DNA from: Treponema bryantii NK4A124
GTDB taxonomy: Bacteria; Spirochaetota; Spirochaetia; Treponematales; Treponemataceae
NCBI RefSeq assembly: GCF_000421345.1
Contig: NZ_ATWV01000012.1
Coordinates: forward strand, 1 to 64,000
DNA: 64,000 nt
Reading direction: 5' to 3'
Positions 40,770 through 49,195 of this stretch are shown one piece after another. Positions within the stretch are counted from its first letter, which is position 1, and each line of letters begins with the position of its first letter. The notes beneath the pieces are model-generated. The model ran no database searches. It was not told the DNA's origin and saw only the letters and a program-made list of their open reading frames with translations. The translations under genes were made by a program, and so were the position numbers.

Positions 40770-42899
40770 ATGGATTTCATTATAAGGCACTCAATTCCAG
40801 GGCGGATCCGAATCCGCTATGATAAATCAAAAATTTCTAAGCGACAGGCTGCCCTTGCCCACAGTCTGCTTTCTGTTCAGGAAGGAATGACAGATGTTTC
40901 TGTGAACTATACAACTGCTTCCTTCCTCATTTATTACGACACAAAACAATTAACCGAAAAACATATCCGTGCCTATTTTATGGCACTTTCTGATAAGTAT
41001 CTGAAAAATCAGGAAATGCTTGATGCCGTTGAAGAGCCTCAGGAAGAAGAAAGTCTTCTTTTTGATCTTGCCTGCATGACAGCCTGGCATTACTTTAAAC
41101 AGATTTTGCCGCTACCGGTTAGACTTGCATTACGAGTCTGGTCGCTTGGCCCTCGCATTTTGAAGGGAGTTAAGCAGGTAGCGACAGGTAATATCTTTAA
41201 GTCTGAAGTGCTGGATGCTGCGGCAATTTCCATGGCACTTATTACCGGAGATACAAAAACTGCTTCAAATATCAATTTCCTGCTGAACATCGGAGACACA
41301 ATAGAAGAGTTTACAAAAAAGAAATCTTATTCAGATCTTGCCAATCGCCTGCTTTCCCAGAATGATCAGGTGCAGCTGGTTACTAAAAATGAAAAAGGTG
41401 AAACTGTAGAAAAAACAGTTCCGCTTTCTTTTGTGAAAAAAGGTGATTTGGTCGCCGTTCGCACCGGCAGTATAATTCCTGTGGATGGTGAGGTTGTTCG
41501 CGGGGAAGGGCTTGTAAATCAGGCTTCTATTACAGGAGAGCCTCTTGCTGTAGAAAAACGTGAGGGCACTTCTGTTTTTGCCGGCACTGTGGTTCAGGAA
41601 GGGGAACTTTTTATTGAAGTTCGTGCTACCGGAAGTCAGACAAAGGTTCAGAACATTCTGACAATGATAGATAATTCGCAGTCACTCAAGGTTTCCTCTC
41701 AGGTGCGTTCGGAGCATCTGGCTGATTCACTTGTAAAATATAACTTTCTGCTTTCTCTTGCAGTTTTCCTTGCAACCGGCAATATGACAAAGGTGATGGC
41801 AACCCTTATGGTAGACTATTCCTGTGCCATGAAGCTTGCTTCTCCGATTGCAGTTTTGAGCGCAATGAAGGAAGCAGCAGAAAACGGAATAATCGTAAAG
41901 GGCGGAAAGTTCCTGGAAGAAGCCTCTCTGGCAGATACAGTTGTTTTTGATAAGACTGGAACTCTGACGGCAGCAACTCCTCAGCTGGCCCGCATAATGG
42001 CTTTTGGGGGACGTACAGAAGAGGAAGTACTTGCGCTTGCAGCTTGTCTTGAAGAACACTTTGCTCATCCGATTGCGACGGCAGTTGTGCATGCGGCGGC
42101 TGAGCGTGGACTCCTTCATCCGGAAGAGCATGCAAAGGTTGAATACATTGTTGCTCACGGAATTGCTACAAAATTACATGATAAGAAACTAACTATCGGT
42201 AGTCGTCACTTTATTTTTGATGATGAAAAAGTAAAAGAGCCGGCTGGGCTTGAAAATATCCAGAAAGAAGCAATTGCAAACGGCGAATCACTTTTGTATC
42301 TTGCAGAAGAAAAAGAATTGATTGGTATTTTTGCAATAAATGATCCGGTTAGAAAAAATGCCCCGGCAATTATCAAAAAACTTCATCAAAGTGGAGTGCG
42401 AAATTGTGTAATGATTACCGGCGATGACGAAGGAGCCGCCTGCAATGCCGCAAAAATCACAAAGATAGATCACTACATTTCGCGTGCTTTGCCGGAAGAT
42501 AAATTCAAATACATAGAAGAACAAAAATGTCTCGGTCACAAGGTAATCATGATTGGTGATGGTATAAATGATGCTCCGGCCTTAGCCGCTGCCGACACAG
42601 GAATTGCCATGGGAGACTGTGCAGATATTACCGGCGAAACGGCAGATATAATCCTTTCCAGTGAGGACGGTCTTGAGGGCTTGTATAAAACCCGACTCCT
42701 TGGCACAAGGCTCATCGAAAAAATTGACACAAATAATCGTGGCATAGTTGCGGTAAACACAAGCTTTATGCTGCTGGGCCTATTTGGAATCATATCACCT
42801 TCTGTGGCCGCAATTCTGCATAACGCTTCAACCGTTGCCTTCAGCGTAAATGCCATGAAGCCGGTGCTGGATAACCGGTCATTGAGCTTGTCGAAATGA
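40770..42899 (+). CDS. P1B-type metal-transporting ATPase with non-CPx motif
   Basis: A 709-aa pump. The N-terminal HMA-like domain (HSIPGRIRIRYDKSKIS) has no CxxC. Actuator TGEPLAVEKREG, phosphorylation site DKTGTLT (Asp about 394), ATP-binding HPIATAVV and hinge GDGINDAPAL are intact. The metal-site helix reads DYSCAMKLASP (about 347-357), one Cys and no CPC, so copper is unlikely. The context favours iron or manganese. The last codons and the stop lie inside a palindromic repeat (42877-42901) giving the tail NRSLSLSK, so the native C-terminus was replaced. Preceded by operators of the feo class. Confidence 0.88.
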   Translation: MDFIIRHSIPGRIRIRYDKSKISKRQAALAHSLLSVQEGMTDVSVNYTTASFLIYYDTKQLTEKHIRAYFMALSDKYLKNQEMLDAVEEPQEEESLLFDLACMTAWHYFKQILPLPVRLALRVWSLGPRILKGVKQVATGNIFKSEVLDAAAISMALITGDTKTASNINFLLNIGDTIEEFTKKKSYSDLANRLLSQNDQVQLVTKNEKGETVEKTVPLSFVKKGDLVAVRTGSIIPVDGEVVRGEGLVNQASITGEPLAVEKREGTSVFAGTVVQEGELFIEVRATGSQTKVQNILTMIDNSQSLKVSSQVRSEHLADSLVKYNFLLSLAVFLATGNMTKVMATLMVDYSCAMKLASPIAVLSAMKEAAENGIIVKGGKFLEEASLADTVVFDKTGTLTAATPQLARIMAFGGRTEEEVLALAACLEEHFAHPIATAVVHAAAERGLLHPEEHAKVEYIVAHGIATKLHDKKLTIGSRHFIFDDEKVKEPAGLENIQKEAIANGESLLYLAEEKELIGIFAINDPVRKNAPAIIKKLHQSGVRNCVMITGDDEGAACNAAKITKIDHYISRALPEDKFKYIEEQKCLGHKVIMIGDGINDAPALAAADTGIAMGDCADITGETADIILSSEDGLEGLYKTRLLGTRLIEKIDTNNRGIVAVNTSFMLLGLFGIISPSVAAILHNASTVAFSVNAMKPVLDNRSLSLSK

Positions 42900-42901
42900 C
42901 C
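42877..42901. repeat. palindromic repeat supplying the stop codon of the ATPase gene
   Basis: GGTCATT (42877-42883) / AATGACC (42895-42901) around GAGCTTGTCGA. It overlaps the last seven codons and the TGA of the ATPase. Confidence 0.8.
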
Positions 42902-42921
42902 TTACGGAGATGAACTGAGTT

Positions 42922-43233
42922 ATGACTTATAATTATTTCCCCGGTCGCCTTCGCTTTCGAGATCCCATTCTTCGAGACACAGAAATAAGAAATGCTGCCC
43001 TCGAAGTTGTGCAGCTTATTTGTCCACAGGCGGAAATCACTTATAAGGAAAGTACGGCGAGTATATTGGCCCTCTATCCCGCAAACAAAGTAAATCCCGA
43101 CTCACTTCAGCCGCTTCTGCCTCTTCTTCTAAAAATAGAACCCAAAATCCGCTTTTATAGGCCAAATAAAAAAAGTATTATTCTAGAAGGAATTGCGGAA
43201 ATAAAATCACAAGTTGAAAAAATACAAAGTTAA
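42922..43233 (+). CDS. HMA-like domain protein
   Basis: A 103-aa protein beginning YNYFPGRLRFRDPIL, like the PGRIRIR start of the neighbouring ATPase, and with the same ferredoxin-like pattern (TYKESTASILALYPAN). No CxxC metal site. It is probably a regulatory or docking partner of the pump. In the same operon as the ATPase, 22 bp downstream. Confidence 0.75.
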   Translation: MTYNYFPGRLRFRDPILRDTEIRNAALEVVQLICPQAEITYKESTASILALYPANKVNPDSLQPLLPLLLKIEPKIRFYRPNKKSIILEGIAEIKSQVEKIQS

Positions 43234-43250
43234 TAACAAGGAAGATAACA

Positions 43251-43853
43251 ATGAATAAAACAATTTGGGATAGATTTGCACCTGTTTATTCTCTGGCAAT
43301 GAAGTCGCAGAAAAATATTTATGATTATATGTATAAGCATATTGCAGATGCTGTGATGGGTAAAAAGGTTCTTGAGCTTGCAACCGGGCCGGGACTTATC
43401 GCAAAGCATGTAGCCTGGTCCGCAGAAAGAATTACTGCAACAGACTTTTCTCCGGAGATGATAGAGCAGGCAAAGAAAGGGAATGTTCCTTCTAACGTCG
43501 TTTTTGAAATTGCCGATGCCAGCGACCTGCATTATGAAGATAAGTTTTTTGACGTTGTGATTATAGCGAATGCCCTTCACGTAGTTCCGAATCCGGAAAA
43601 GGTTTTATCTGAAATTGACCGTGTGCTGGTAGACGGCGGACTTCTTATTTGCCCGACCTTTATTCACCGTTCAGCAGAGAAAAAAGAAAATCTCTGGGCA
43701 AAGATCTTAAAACTTGTTGGAATACATTTTGCCCACCAGTGGACTGCCGAAGAATTCAAAACTTTCATCGAAAGCAAGGGCTGGAAAATCACCGCAAGTG
43801 AAATTGTTCCTGGACGAATAGATTTATTTTATGCAGAATGTGTGAGGAAATAA
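43251..43853 (+). CDS. class I SAM-dependent methyltransferase
   Basis: A 200-aa enzyme with motif I VLELATGPGLIAKHVA, the post-I acidic residue in TATDFSPEMIEQAKK, and VVIIANALHVVPNPEKVLSEIDRVLVDGGLLI. Similar to UbiE/Methyltransf_11 proteins; the substrate is unknown. Directly downstream of the HMA-like gene and 3 bp before the next gene, so part of the metal-linked operon. Confidence 0.88.
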   Translation: MNKTIWDRFAPVYSLAMKSQKNIYDYMYKHIADAVMGKKVLELATGPGLIAKHVAWSAERITATDFSPEMIEQAKKGNVPSNVVFEIADASDLHYEDKFFDVVIIANALHVVPNPEKVLSEIDRVLVDGGLLICPTFIHRSAEKKENLWAKILKLVGIHFAHQWTAEEFKTFIESKGWKITASEIVPGRIDLFYAECVRK

Positions 43854-43856
43854 AAA

Positions 43857-44468
43857 ATGACAAAAGCAGAAAAAATACTGGAAAGTAAGACCTTCCTGAA
43901 AAATGAAATCGAAAAAGAGATTCCTGGTAACAAGACTGCAAGAGTCTGGCAAAAGTCTAAGGAAAAACTTGATGCCATTTTCACAAGTTATGGAGAGCTT
44001 CCCAAAGGTGTTGCACCCCACACAGACAGTTTTATTTTTCCTTCCGCTGCAATTTACCTTTCGCTTAAGGAAGAAGCGCCAGATAAAGCCTTTGAAATCA
44101 TGAAAAATTCAATGAAAGAAAAATCTATGAAAACTGGGGAAAGCCTTGCTAAAATGACAAGAATTCCCGGTTTTAAAAAGTTCTTTTTGAAAATGTGGGA
44201 TTCCTTAAGTCGGAAAATGTTTGGTGAAACAGCTGGTTTTAAGAATATATTTTATGATTGCCCGAAAGGTGAGTTCCGCATGGATATCACTCAGTGCCCA
44301 TATAACAAATATCTTACAGAGCTTGGCTGTCCGGAGCTTACACAACTTTTCTGCAATAATGATATTTACACATACGGAAAGTTACCTGGCTTAAAATTCA
44401 CAAGAACAAAAACTCTCGGAACCGGTGGTGACTGCTGCGATTTCAAGATGGAAATTATTAAGAAATAA
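43857..44468 (+). CDS. L-2-amino-thiazoline-4-carboxylate hydrolase-like protein
   Basis: A 203-aa protein whose C-terminal half carries the family's Cys-rich block: FRMDITQCPYNKYLTELGCPELTQLFCNNDIYTYGKLPGLKF-type core (CPYNKY, GCPEL, LFCNND) and GTGGDCCDFKM. The name derives from an enzyme of Pseudomonas cysteine synthesis; many members have unknown roles, and the Cys residues may bind metal. Last gene of the ATPase operon. Confidence 0.75.
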   Translation: MTKAEKILESKTFLKNEIEKEIPGNKTARVWQKSKEKLDAIFTSYGELPKGVAPHTDSFIFPSAAIYLSLKEEAPDKAFEIMKNSMKEKSMKTGESLAKMTRIPGFKKFFLKMWDSLSRKMFGETAGFKNIFYDCPKGEFRMDITQCPYNKYLTELGCPELTQLFCNNDIYTYGKLPGLKFTRTKTLGTGGDCCDFKMEIIKK

Positions 44469-44518
44469 AATTGTAGATAATTACTTCAAGCATAATGAGC
44501 TATTCCTTATTTTAGAAA

Positions 44519-44559
44519 GTTAGTGTATACTAACAAATAGAATGTTAGGGAAAACTAAC
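44519..44559 (+). promoter_or_regulatory. two GTTAG-N6-CTAAC operators before xylA
   Basis: GTTAGTGTATACTAAC (44519-44534, perfect palindrome) and GTTAGGGAAAACTAAC (44544-44559). They lie 27-67 bp before the xylA ATG. The same 16-mer GTTAGTGTATACTAAC recurs at 57807-57822. Confidence 0.85.
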
Positions 44560-44585
44560 AAAATAAAAAAAATAGGAGGCTCAAA

Positions 44586-45908
44586 ATGAGCGAGTTTTTT
44601 AAGAACATCCCTCAAATTAAATTTGAAGGAAAAGATAGCAAAAATCCATGGGCATTCAAGTATTACAATCCTGAATTAACAATCATGGGCAAAAAGATGA
44701 GCGAACATCTTCCTTTTGCAATGGCCTGGTGGCATAACCTTGGCGCAAATGGTGTTGATATGTTCGGTTCTGGAACTGCCGATAAGTCTTTCGGCCAGAC
44801 TCCGGGAACTATGGAGCACGCAAAGGCAAAGGTAGATGCAGGTATCGAGTTTATGAAAAAGCTCGGAATCAAATACTACTGCTGGCACGATGTTGACCTG
44901 GTTCCGGAAGATCCGAACGACATCAATGTAACTAACAAACGACTGGACGAGATTTCAGACTACATCCTGGAAAAGACAAAGGGTACCGACATTAAGTGTC
45001 TCTGGGGTACAGCAAACATGTTCGGTAATCCTCGCTTTATGAACGGTGCAGGCTCAACAAACTCTGCTGACGTTTACTGCTTTGCTGCTGCTCAGGTAAA
45101 AAAAGCGCTTGAGATTACTGTAAAGCTTGGTGGCCGCGGTTATGTATTCTGGGGTGGCCGCGAAGGCTACGAAACTCTTCTCAATACAGACGTAAAGCTT
45201 GAACAGGAAAATATTGCAAACCTTATGCACATGGCTGTTGATTATGGCCGCTCAATCGGCTTCAAGGGGGACTTCTACATCGAGCCTAAGCCAAAGGAGC
45301 CTATGAGCCATCAGTATGATTTTGATGCTGCAACTGCAATCGGCTTCCTCCGTCAGTATGGTCTTGATAAAGATTTTAAAATGAATATCGAAGCAAACCA
45401 CGCAAGCCTAGCAAATCATACTTTCCAGCACGAGCTTTGTATCAGCCGCATTAACGGAATGCTTGGTTCTGTAGATGCAAACCAGGGAAATCCAATTCTT
45501 GGCTGGGATACAGATAATTTCCCTTGGAATGTTTATGATGCAACTTTGGCTATGTACGAAGTTCTCAAGGCCGGTGGTCTTACAGGCGGTTTCAACTTCG
45601 ACTCAAAAAACCGCCGTCCTTCAAATACTTTCGAAGATATGTTCCACGCTTACATCATGGGAATGGATACTTTTGCTCTTGGTCTTATTAAGGCTGCAGA
45701 AATTATTGAGGACGGAAGAATTGACGGCTTTATCAAAGAAAAGTATTCAAGCTTTGAAAGCGGAATTGGTAAGAAGATTCGCGACAAGCAGACAACTCTA
45801 GAAGAGCTTGCTGCCCGTGCCGCAGAAATGAAAAAGCCATCAGATCCAGGTTCAGGCCGCGAGGAATACCTCGAAGGAGTTGTAAACAACATCCTCTTTC
45901 GCGGATAA
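44586..45908 (+). CDS. xylA: xylose isomerase
   Basis: A 440-aa enzyme converting D-xylose to D-xylulose with two divalent metals (Mg, Mn or Co). Family signatures: [16 protein letters not shown]-like [13 protein letters not shown], metal and base residues in [14 protein letters not shown] and [16 protein letters not shown], and GWDTDNFPW. Length is typical of the long class II enzymes. Ribosome-binding site AGGAGG. No xylB or xylose transporter is near; instead the gene stands behind two metal-type operators. Confidence 0.97.
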   Translation: MSEFFKNIPQIKFEGKDSKNPWAFKYYNPELTIMGKKMSEHLPFAMAWWHNLGANGVDMFGSGTADKSFGQTPGTMEHAKAKVDAGIEFMKKLGIKYYCWHDVDLVPEDPNDINVTNKRLDEISDYILEKTKGTDIKCLWGTANMFGNPRFMNGAGSTNSADVYCFAAAQVKKALEITVKLGGRGYVFWGGREGYETLLNTDVKLEQENIANLMHMAVDYGRSIGFKGDFYIEPKPKEPMSHQYDFDAATAIGFLRQYGLDKDFKMNIEANHASLANHTFQHELCISRINGMLGSVDANQGNPILGWDTDNFPWNVYDATLAMYEVLKAGGLTGGFNFDSKNRRPSNTFEDMFHAYIMGMDTFALGLIKAAEIIEDGRIDGFIKEKYSSFESGIGKKIRDKQTTLEELAARAAEMKKPSDPGSGREEYLEGVVNNILFRG

Positions 45909-45936
45909 ATATCTGGATTAAAACAGGGGGACAAAT

Positions 45937-46560
45937 ATGTCTGATAGTTTTCAACTTTCTTTGTTTGATGATGAACCGGAGCAGGAAAAAAGCCTGGACT
46001 ATATTGCCATAGATTTTGAAACTGCCAATCAATATGGGAGTAGCGCAATTTCCGTTGGTCTGGTTCGTTATGTAAACGGTAAAGAAACTGATAATATCTA
46101 TGAACGTATTTGTCCTCCTACCGATTATTTTGTTCAGGAATGGATAGATAAAGTTCATCATCTTACTTATGCTGATGTAAAAGACAGTCCGAAGTTTCCT
46201 GAAGTCTGGGATGGAAAAATTATCCCATTTATTGAAAAGACACCGGGCCTTCCTCTGGTAGCTCATAATGCAAAATTTGATATGAGTGTAATCTGGGATG
46301 CCTGCAATTATTATCACCATAAGCTGCCTGGCTACAATTATTTTTGTTCACTGCAGCTTTCTAAAAAAGTCTGGCCCGAGTTTGAAAAGCACGCTTTAAC
46401 TTTTCTTGGGCAGAAATTCGGAATAGAATACCTTGCTCACGATGCACTGGAAGATTCAAGAACCTGCGGCCTTATTGTAAATCTGGCTGCACAGAAAACA
46501 GCCTGCCGCACAGTTGAAGAGCTCCTTAAAAAGTGCGGATTAAAGCTCGATAAAATATAA
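45937..46560 (+). CDS. DEDDh 3'-5' exonuclease (DnaQ-like)
   Basis: A 207-aa exonuclease: ExoI motif AIDFETAN, ExoII NAKFDMSVIWDA and ExoIII HDALEDSRTCGLI (DEDDh type). Similar to the epsilon subunit of DNA polymerase III but stand-alone; a role in DNA or RNA trimming is likely. It follows xylA by 28 bp with AGGGGGACAAAT-ATG, so it may share the transcript. A strong terminator follows. Confidence 0.88.
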   Translation: MSDSFQLSLFDDEPEQEKSLDYIAIDFETANQYGSSAISVGLVRYVNGKETDNIYERICPPTDYFVQEWIDKVHHLTYADVKDSPKFPEVWDGKIIPFIEKTPGLPLVAHNAKFDMSVIWDACNYYHHKLPGYNYFCSLQLSKKVWPEFEKHALTFLGQKFGIEYLAHDALEDSRTCGLIVNLAAQKTACRTVEELLKKCGLKLDKI

Positions 46561-46564
46561 AAGA

Positions 46565-46600
46565 AAAGAGCCGTTCACTAAGCGGGCTGAACGGCTCTTT
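46565..46600. terminator. bidirectional terminator after the exonuclease gene
   Basis: AAAGAGCCGTTC / GAACGGCTCTTT, a perfect 12-bp stem whose A/T ends give U-tracts in both directions. Confidence 0.88.
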
Positions 46601-46668
46601 AAGTAGATTAACAACAAACTTTATTAAATTTATAAGAGCAAAAAGTGTAAAAAAAACATGACATATTT

Positions 46669-46684
46669 GTTAGTGGCAACTAAC
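46669..46684. promoter_or_regulatory. operator-like palindrome between two converging genes
   Basis: GTTAGTGGCAACTAAC, with arms extending to ATATTTGTTAG / CTAACAAATAT. It fits the GTTAG-N6-CTAAC class, but no gene starts next to it. About 60 bp downstream is the end of tetR. Confidence 0.65.
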
Positions 46685-46738
46685 AAATATAGAATACGAT
46701 ATTATTAACTATAAGTCAAGTAGGTTGGTAAAAATTTA

Positions 46739-47371
46739 TCACATTTTTGAAATTCCCGCAGAATAGAATTGTGTAAGCTTGATTATATAATCCTTAGCAT
46801 CTTCAAAAGTCATTTCTTTGATAAAAGGAATGAAAAGATTCTGGTAAAAAGAATAAGTTATGCTTTCGAAAAAGAGTTTGCGGGAAGAGTCGCTGATGCA
46901 CCAGTTTTTAAGCAAATCAGTTGAAAAATCTTTCTGATTACTTAGAACGCGGGGCAGGTAAGTCTGCAGGAAATCAAGATCCAGCTGGGCAAGCTTTTCT
47001 GTAAAGCTTTCAAAGCGACTGCCTTTTGCGCAGGTAAGCAGAAGCTGGAATTGTTTTTTGTGCTTATAGGCAAAGTCCAGATATTTTATGTAGTAGTCTT
47101 CCGGCTTTTCGGGGAGACTGCCTTTTTCTGCGTTTTCCCAGTAAATTATTTTGTCATTTTTGAAGAGCTCCATAAAATCTGAGTAGGCGGGATTGATTAT
47201 CGCTTCGAAGAGAGCTTCCTTATTTTCGAAGCGGGTGTAAATGGCACGCGGAGAAGTCTGGGCTTTTTGGGCGATTGTGCGGACGGAAGAGTTTTCGAAG
47301 CCGTTTTTTAGGAACTCTCGGCTCGCGGTTTCTATCAGTTTTTTTGTAACTCCAATAATTCTTTGTGGCAT
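46739..47371 (-). CDS. TetR-family regulator
   Basis: A 210-aa regulator with an N-terminal TetR helix-turn-helix (TKKLIETASREFLKNGFENSSVRTIAQKAQTSPRAIYTRFENKEALFEAII). The ligand domain is unrecognised. It is the last gene of the long leftward transporter operon, separated from it by a repeat. A 235-bp piece of this gene is duplicated at 39244-39478. Confidence 0.9.
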   Translation of the reverse strand: MPQRIIGVTKKLIETASREFLKNGFENSSVRTIAQKAQTSPRAIYTRFENKEALFEAIINPAYSDFMELFKNDKIIYWENAEKGSLPEKPEDYYIKYLDFAYKHKKQFQLLLTCAKGSRFESFTEKLAQLDLDFLQTYLPRVLSNQKDFSTDLLKNWCISDSSRKLFFESITYSFYQNLFIPFIKEMTFEDAKDYIIKLTQFYSAGISKM

Positions 47372-47384
47372 TTTTTCTCCTATT

Positions 47385-47476
47385 AGAGGAGGGGGAAGTC
47401 TCCCCCTCGCTTCAAACGCCTTCGGCGTTTTCCGCTACCCTCTCTACGGGGGCTTCGCCCCCGTAACGCCCCCAGC
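47385..47476. repeat. triple-hairpin repeat, copy between tetR and ABC gene
   Basis: Hairpins GGGGGAAG / TCTCCCCC, AACGCC-TTC-GGCGTT and ACGGGGGC-TTC-GCCCCCGT. Same architecture as 1412-1510, 8891-9010 and 57091-57176; begins right after the ABC stop codon region. Confidence 0.8.
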
Positions 47477-49195
47477 TTATTCATTCTGCAATGTATACAA
47501 CTTCTTATAAACTTCGCAGTTTTTCATCAGTTCATTATGAGTGCCGTTACCGACAACTCTTCCCTGGTCCAGCACAATGATTCTGTCACAGTTTACTATT
47601 GAGCGCAAGCGGTGCGCAATCATCAAAACCGTACGACCGTTAGTTAGTTTTTCAATTGCATTCTGAATCTTTGTTTCTGTTTCAGGGTCAATTGAAGCAG
47701 TGCTTTCGTCTAATAATACAATAGGCGCATCTTTAAGCAAGGCTCTTGCAATTGAAAGCCTCTGACGTTCACCACCACTCAAGGTGTGTCCGTTTTCTCC
47801 AAGCACTGTATCAATTCCGTCCGGCAACTTTTCGATAAATGGCATACACTGAGCCATTTCTGCGGCTTTCAAAACTTCCTCGCGGCTGGCATTTTTATTT
47901 CCAATCAAAATGTTATTGTAAATTGTATCATTAAAAAGAGTAACATCCTGGAATACAATTGAAAATAACTTAAAAAGATTTTCCGGTGCGACATTTTTTA
48001 TATTCTGACCGCCTGCTAAAATATCGCCGGAATCGTTATCCCAGAAGCGGGCTGCAAGACGGCAGATTGTAGATTTACCACTTCCCGAAGCACCAACGAG
48101 GGCTGTGTACTCTCCCTGCTTTGCAGTAAAAGAAACATTCTGAAGAACCGGCTTATCATTTTTATTATAAGCAAAGCTTACATTCTTAAACTCAATATCA
48201 TAATTCTTTGCTTCAATATCAGCCGAACCAGACTGCTCCGGATAGTCTCTGATATTTTTAATTCTTCTGGAAGCCACCTTAGAAGCAATTACCGCTCCAA
48301 GATGCTCGCAGGTATAAGAAAGGGGCTCGTATACCCAGACAGAAAAGAGCATGAACACAATATAAACGGCAGCCGTAATTTCTCCTCTGACAAGCAGGCG
48401 GGCACCTACAATCGCAACTACTCCAATTCCCATTCTGAGAACGTTATAAGCAGTTGAAACGCTCAAGCCCGAAAGAAACTCGAAGAGGACAAGATGTGGA
48501 ACAAGACGCTTCATCTTTTTTTCAAGCCCCTTCTGATATTTTGCTATGTTTCCCGAGGCCTTAAGAACCTTAATGTTTTCCAGATATTCCTGAATGCCGT
48601 CTGTAATTGCAAGCTTCATGTTACGGTTTTTCTGGTGAGTTTTACCGGAAATAGGATCACAAAGAGACATTGCAAGAGCAGCCAGAGGAAGCACGGAAAA
48701 CAAAGCAAGCGTCATCTTTACATTCACAAAAAAGAGGACAGCTACAGTTACCCCAATTCCAATAAAACCGCCGATAAATTCTGTCAGCTGATTTGCAAGA
48801 ATACCTTCAATAATTCCGATATCATCCATAATTGTAGAAGTGAGGTCGCTCAAATCATGCTTGGAAAGAAAGCTTTCCGGCAGGCGGCGAAGCTTGTCGG
48901 CCACTCCCATTCTTAAAGTGAGGTTTTCTTTTGAAGCAGAAAGATATTTTTCCTTGTACATTTTTCTATAGGCAAAATACAGGGCAAGAACAAGAAGCGT
49001 TCCAATTCCAAAAATTACAAGATAAGAAAAATCAATTTTATTTCCGCTGGTACCGGCCGCAAACATTTTGCTGATTGTCTGATAAATCAAAATCAAAGGC
49101 AGCATCGCCACAATCTGAAAAATTGCAAGCCAGACAGAAGATTTATAAATTGCACGGCGGCCATTTTTTGTAAGAGTTTTTAATATACTAAGCAT
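47477..49195 (-). CDS. ABC half-transporter (membrane + ATPase), YbtQ/IrtB-like
   Basis: A 572-aa protein: six membrane helices (about 15-310), then an ATPase domain with Walker A VGASGSGKSTICR, signature LSGGERQRLSIARALL, Walker B PIVLLDES and H-loop IAHRL. Such exporter-fold half-transporters in pairs import siderophores in YbtPQ and IrtAB. The ECF genes and metal-type operators nearby support a metal-chelate role, but export cannot be excluded. Overlaps the partner gene by 8 bp. Confidence 0.85.
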   Translation of the reverse strand: MLSILKTLTKNGRRAIYKSSVWLAIFQIVAMLPLILIYQTISKMFAAGTSGNKIDFSYLVIFGIGTLLVLALYFAYRKMYKEKYLSASKENLTLRMGVADKLRRLPESFLSKHDLSDLTSTIMDDIGIIEGILANQLTEFIGGFIGIGVTVAVLFFVNVKMTLALFSVLPLAALAMSLCDPISGKTHQKNRNMKLAITDGIQEYLENIKVLKASGNIAKYQKGLEKKMKRLVPHLVLFEFLSGLSVSTAYNVLRMGIGVVAIVGARLLVRGEITAAVYIVFMLFSVWVYEPLSYTCEHLGAVIASKVASRRIKNIRDYPEQSGSADIEAKNYDIEFKNVSFAYNKNDKPVLQNVSFTAKQGEYTALVGASGSGKSTICRLAARFWDNDSGDILAGGQNIKNVAPENLFKLFSIVFQDVTLFNDTIYNNILIGNKNASREEVLKAAEMAQCMPFIEKLPDGIDTVLGENGHTLSGGERQRLSIARALLKDAPIVLLDESTASIDPETETKIQNAIEKLTNGRTVLMIAHRLRSIVNCDRIIVLDQGRVVGNGTHNELMKNCEVYKKLYTLQNE

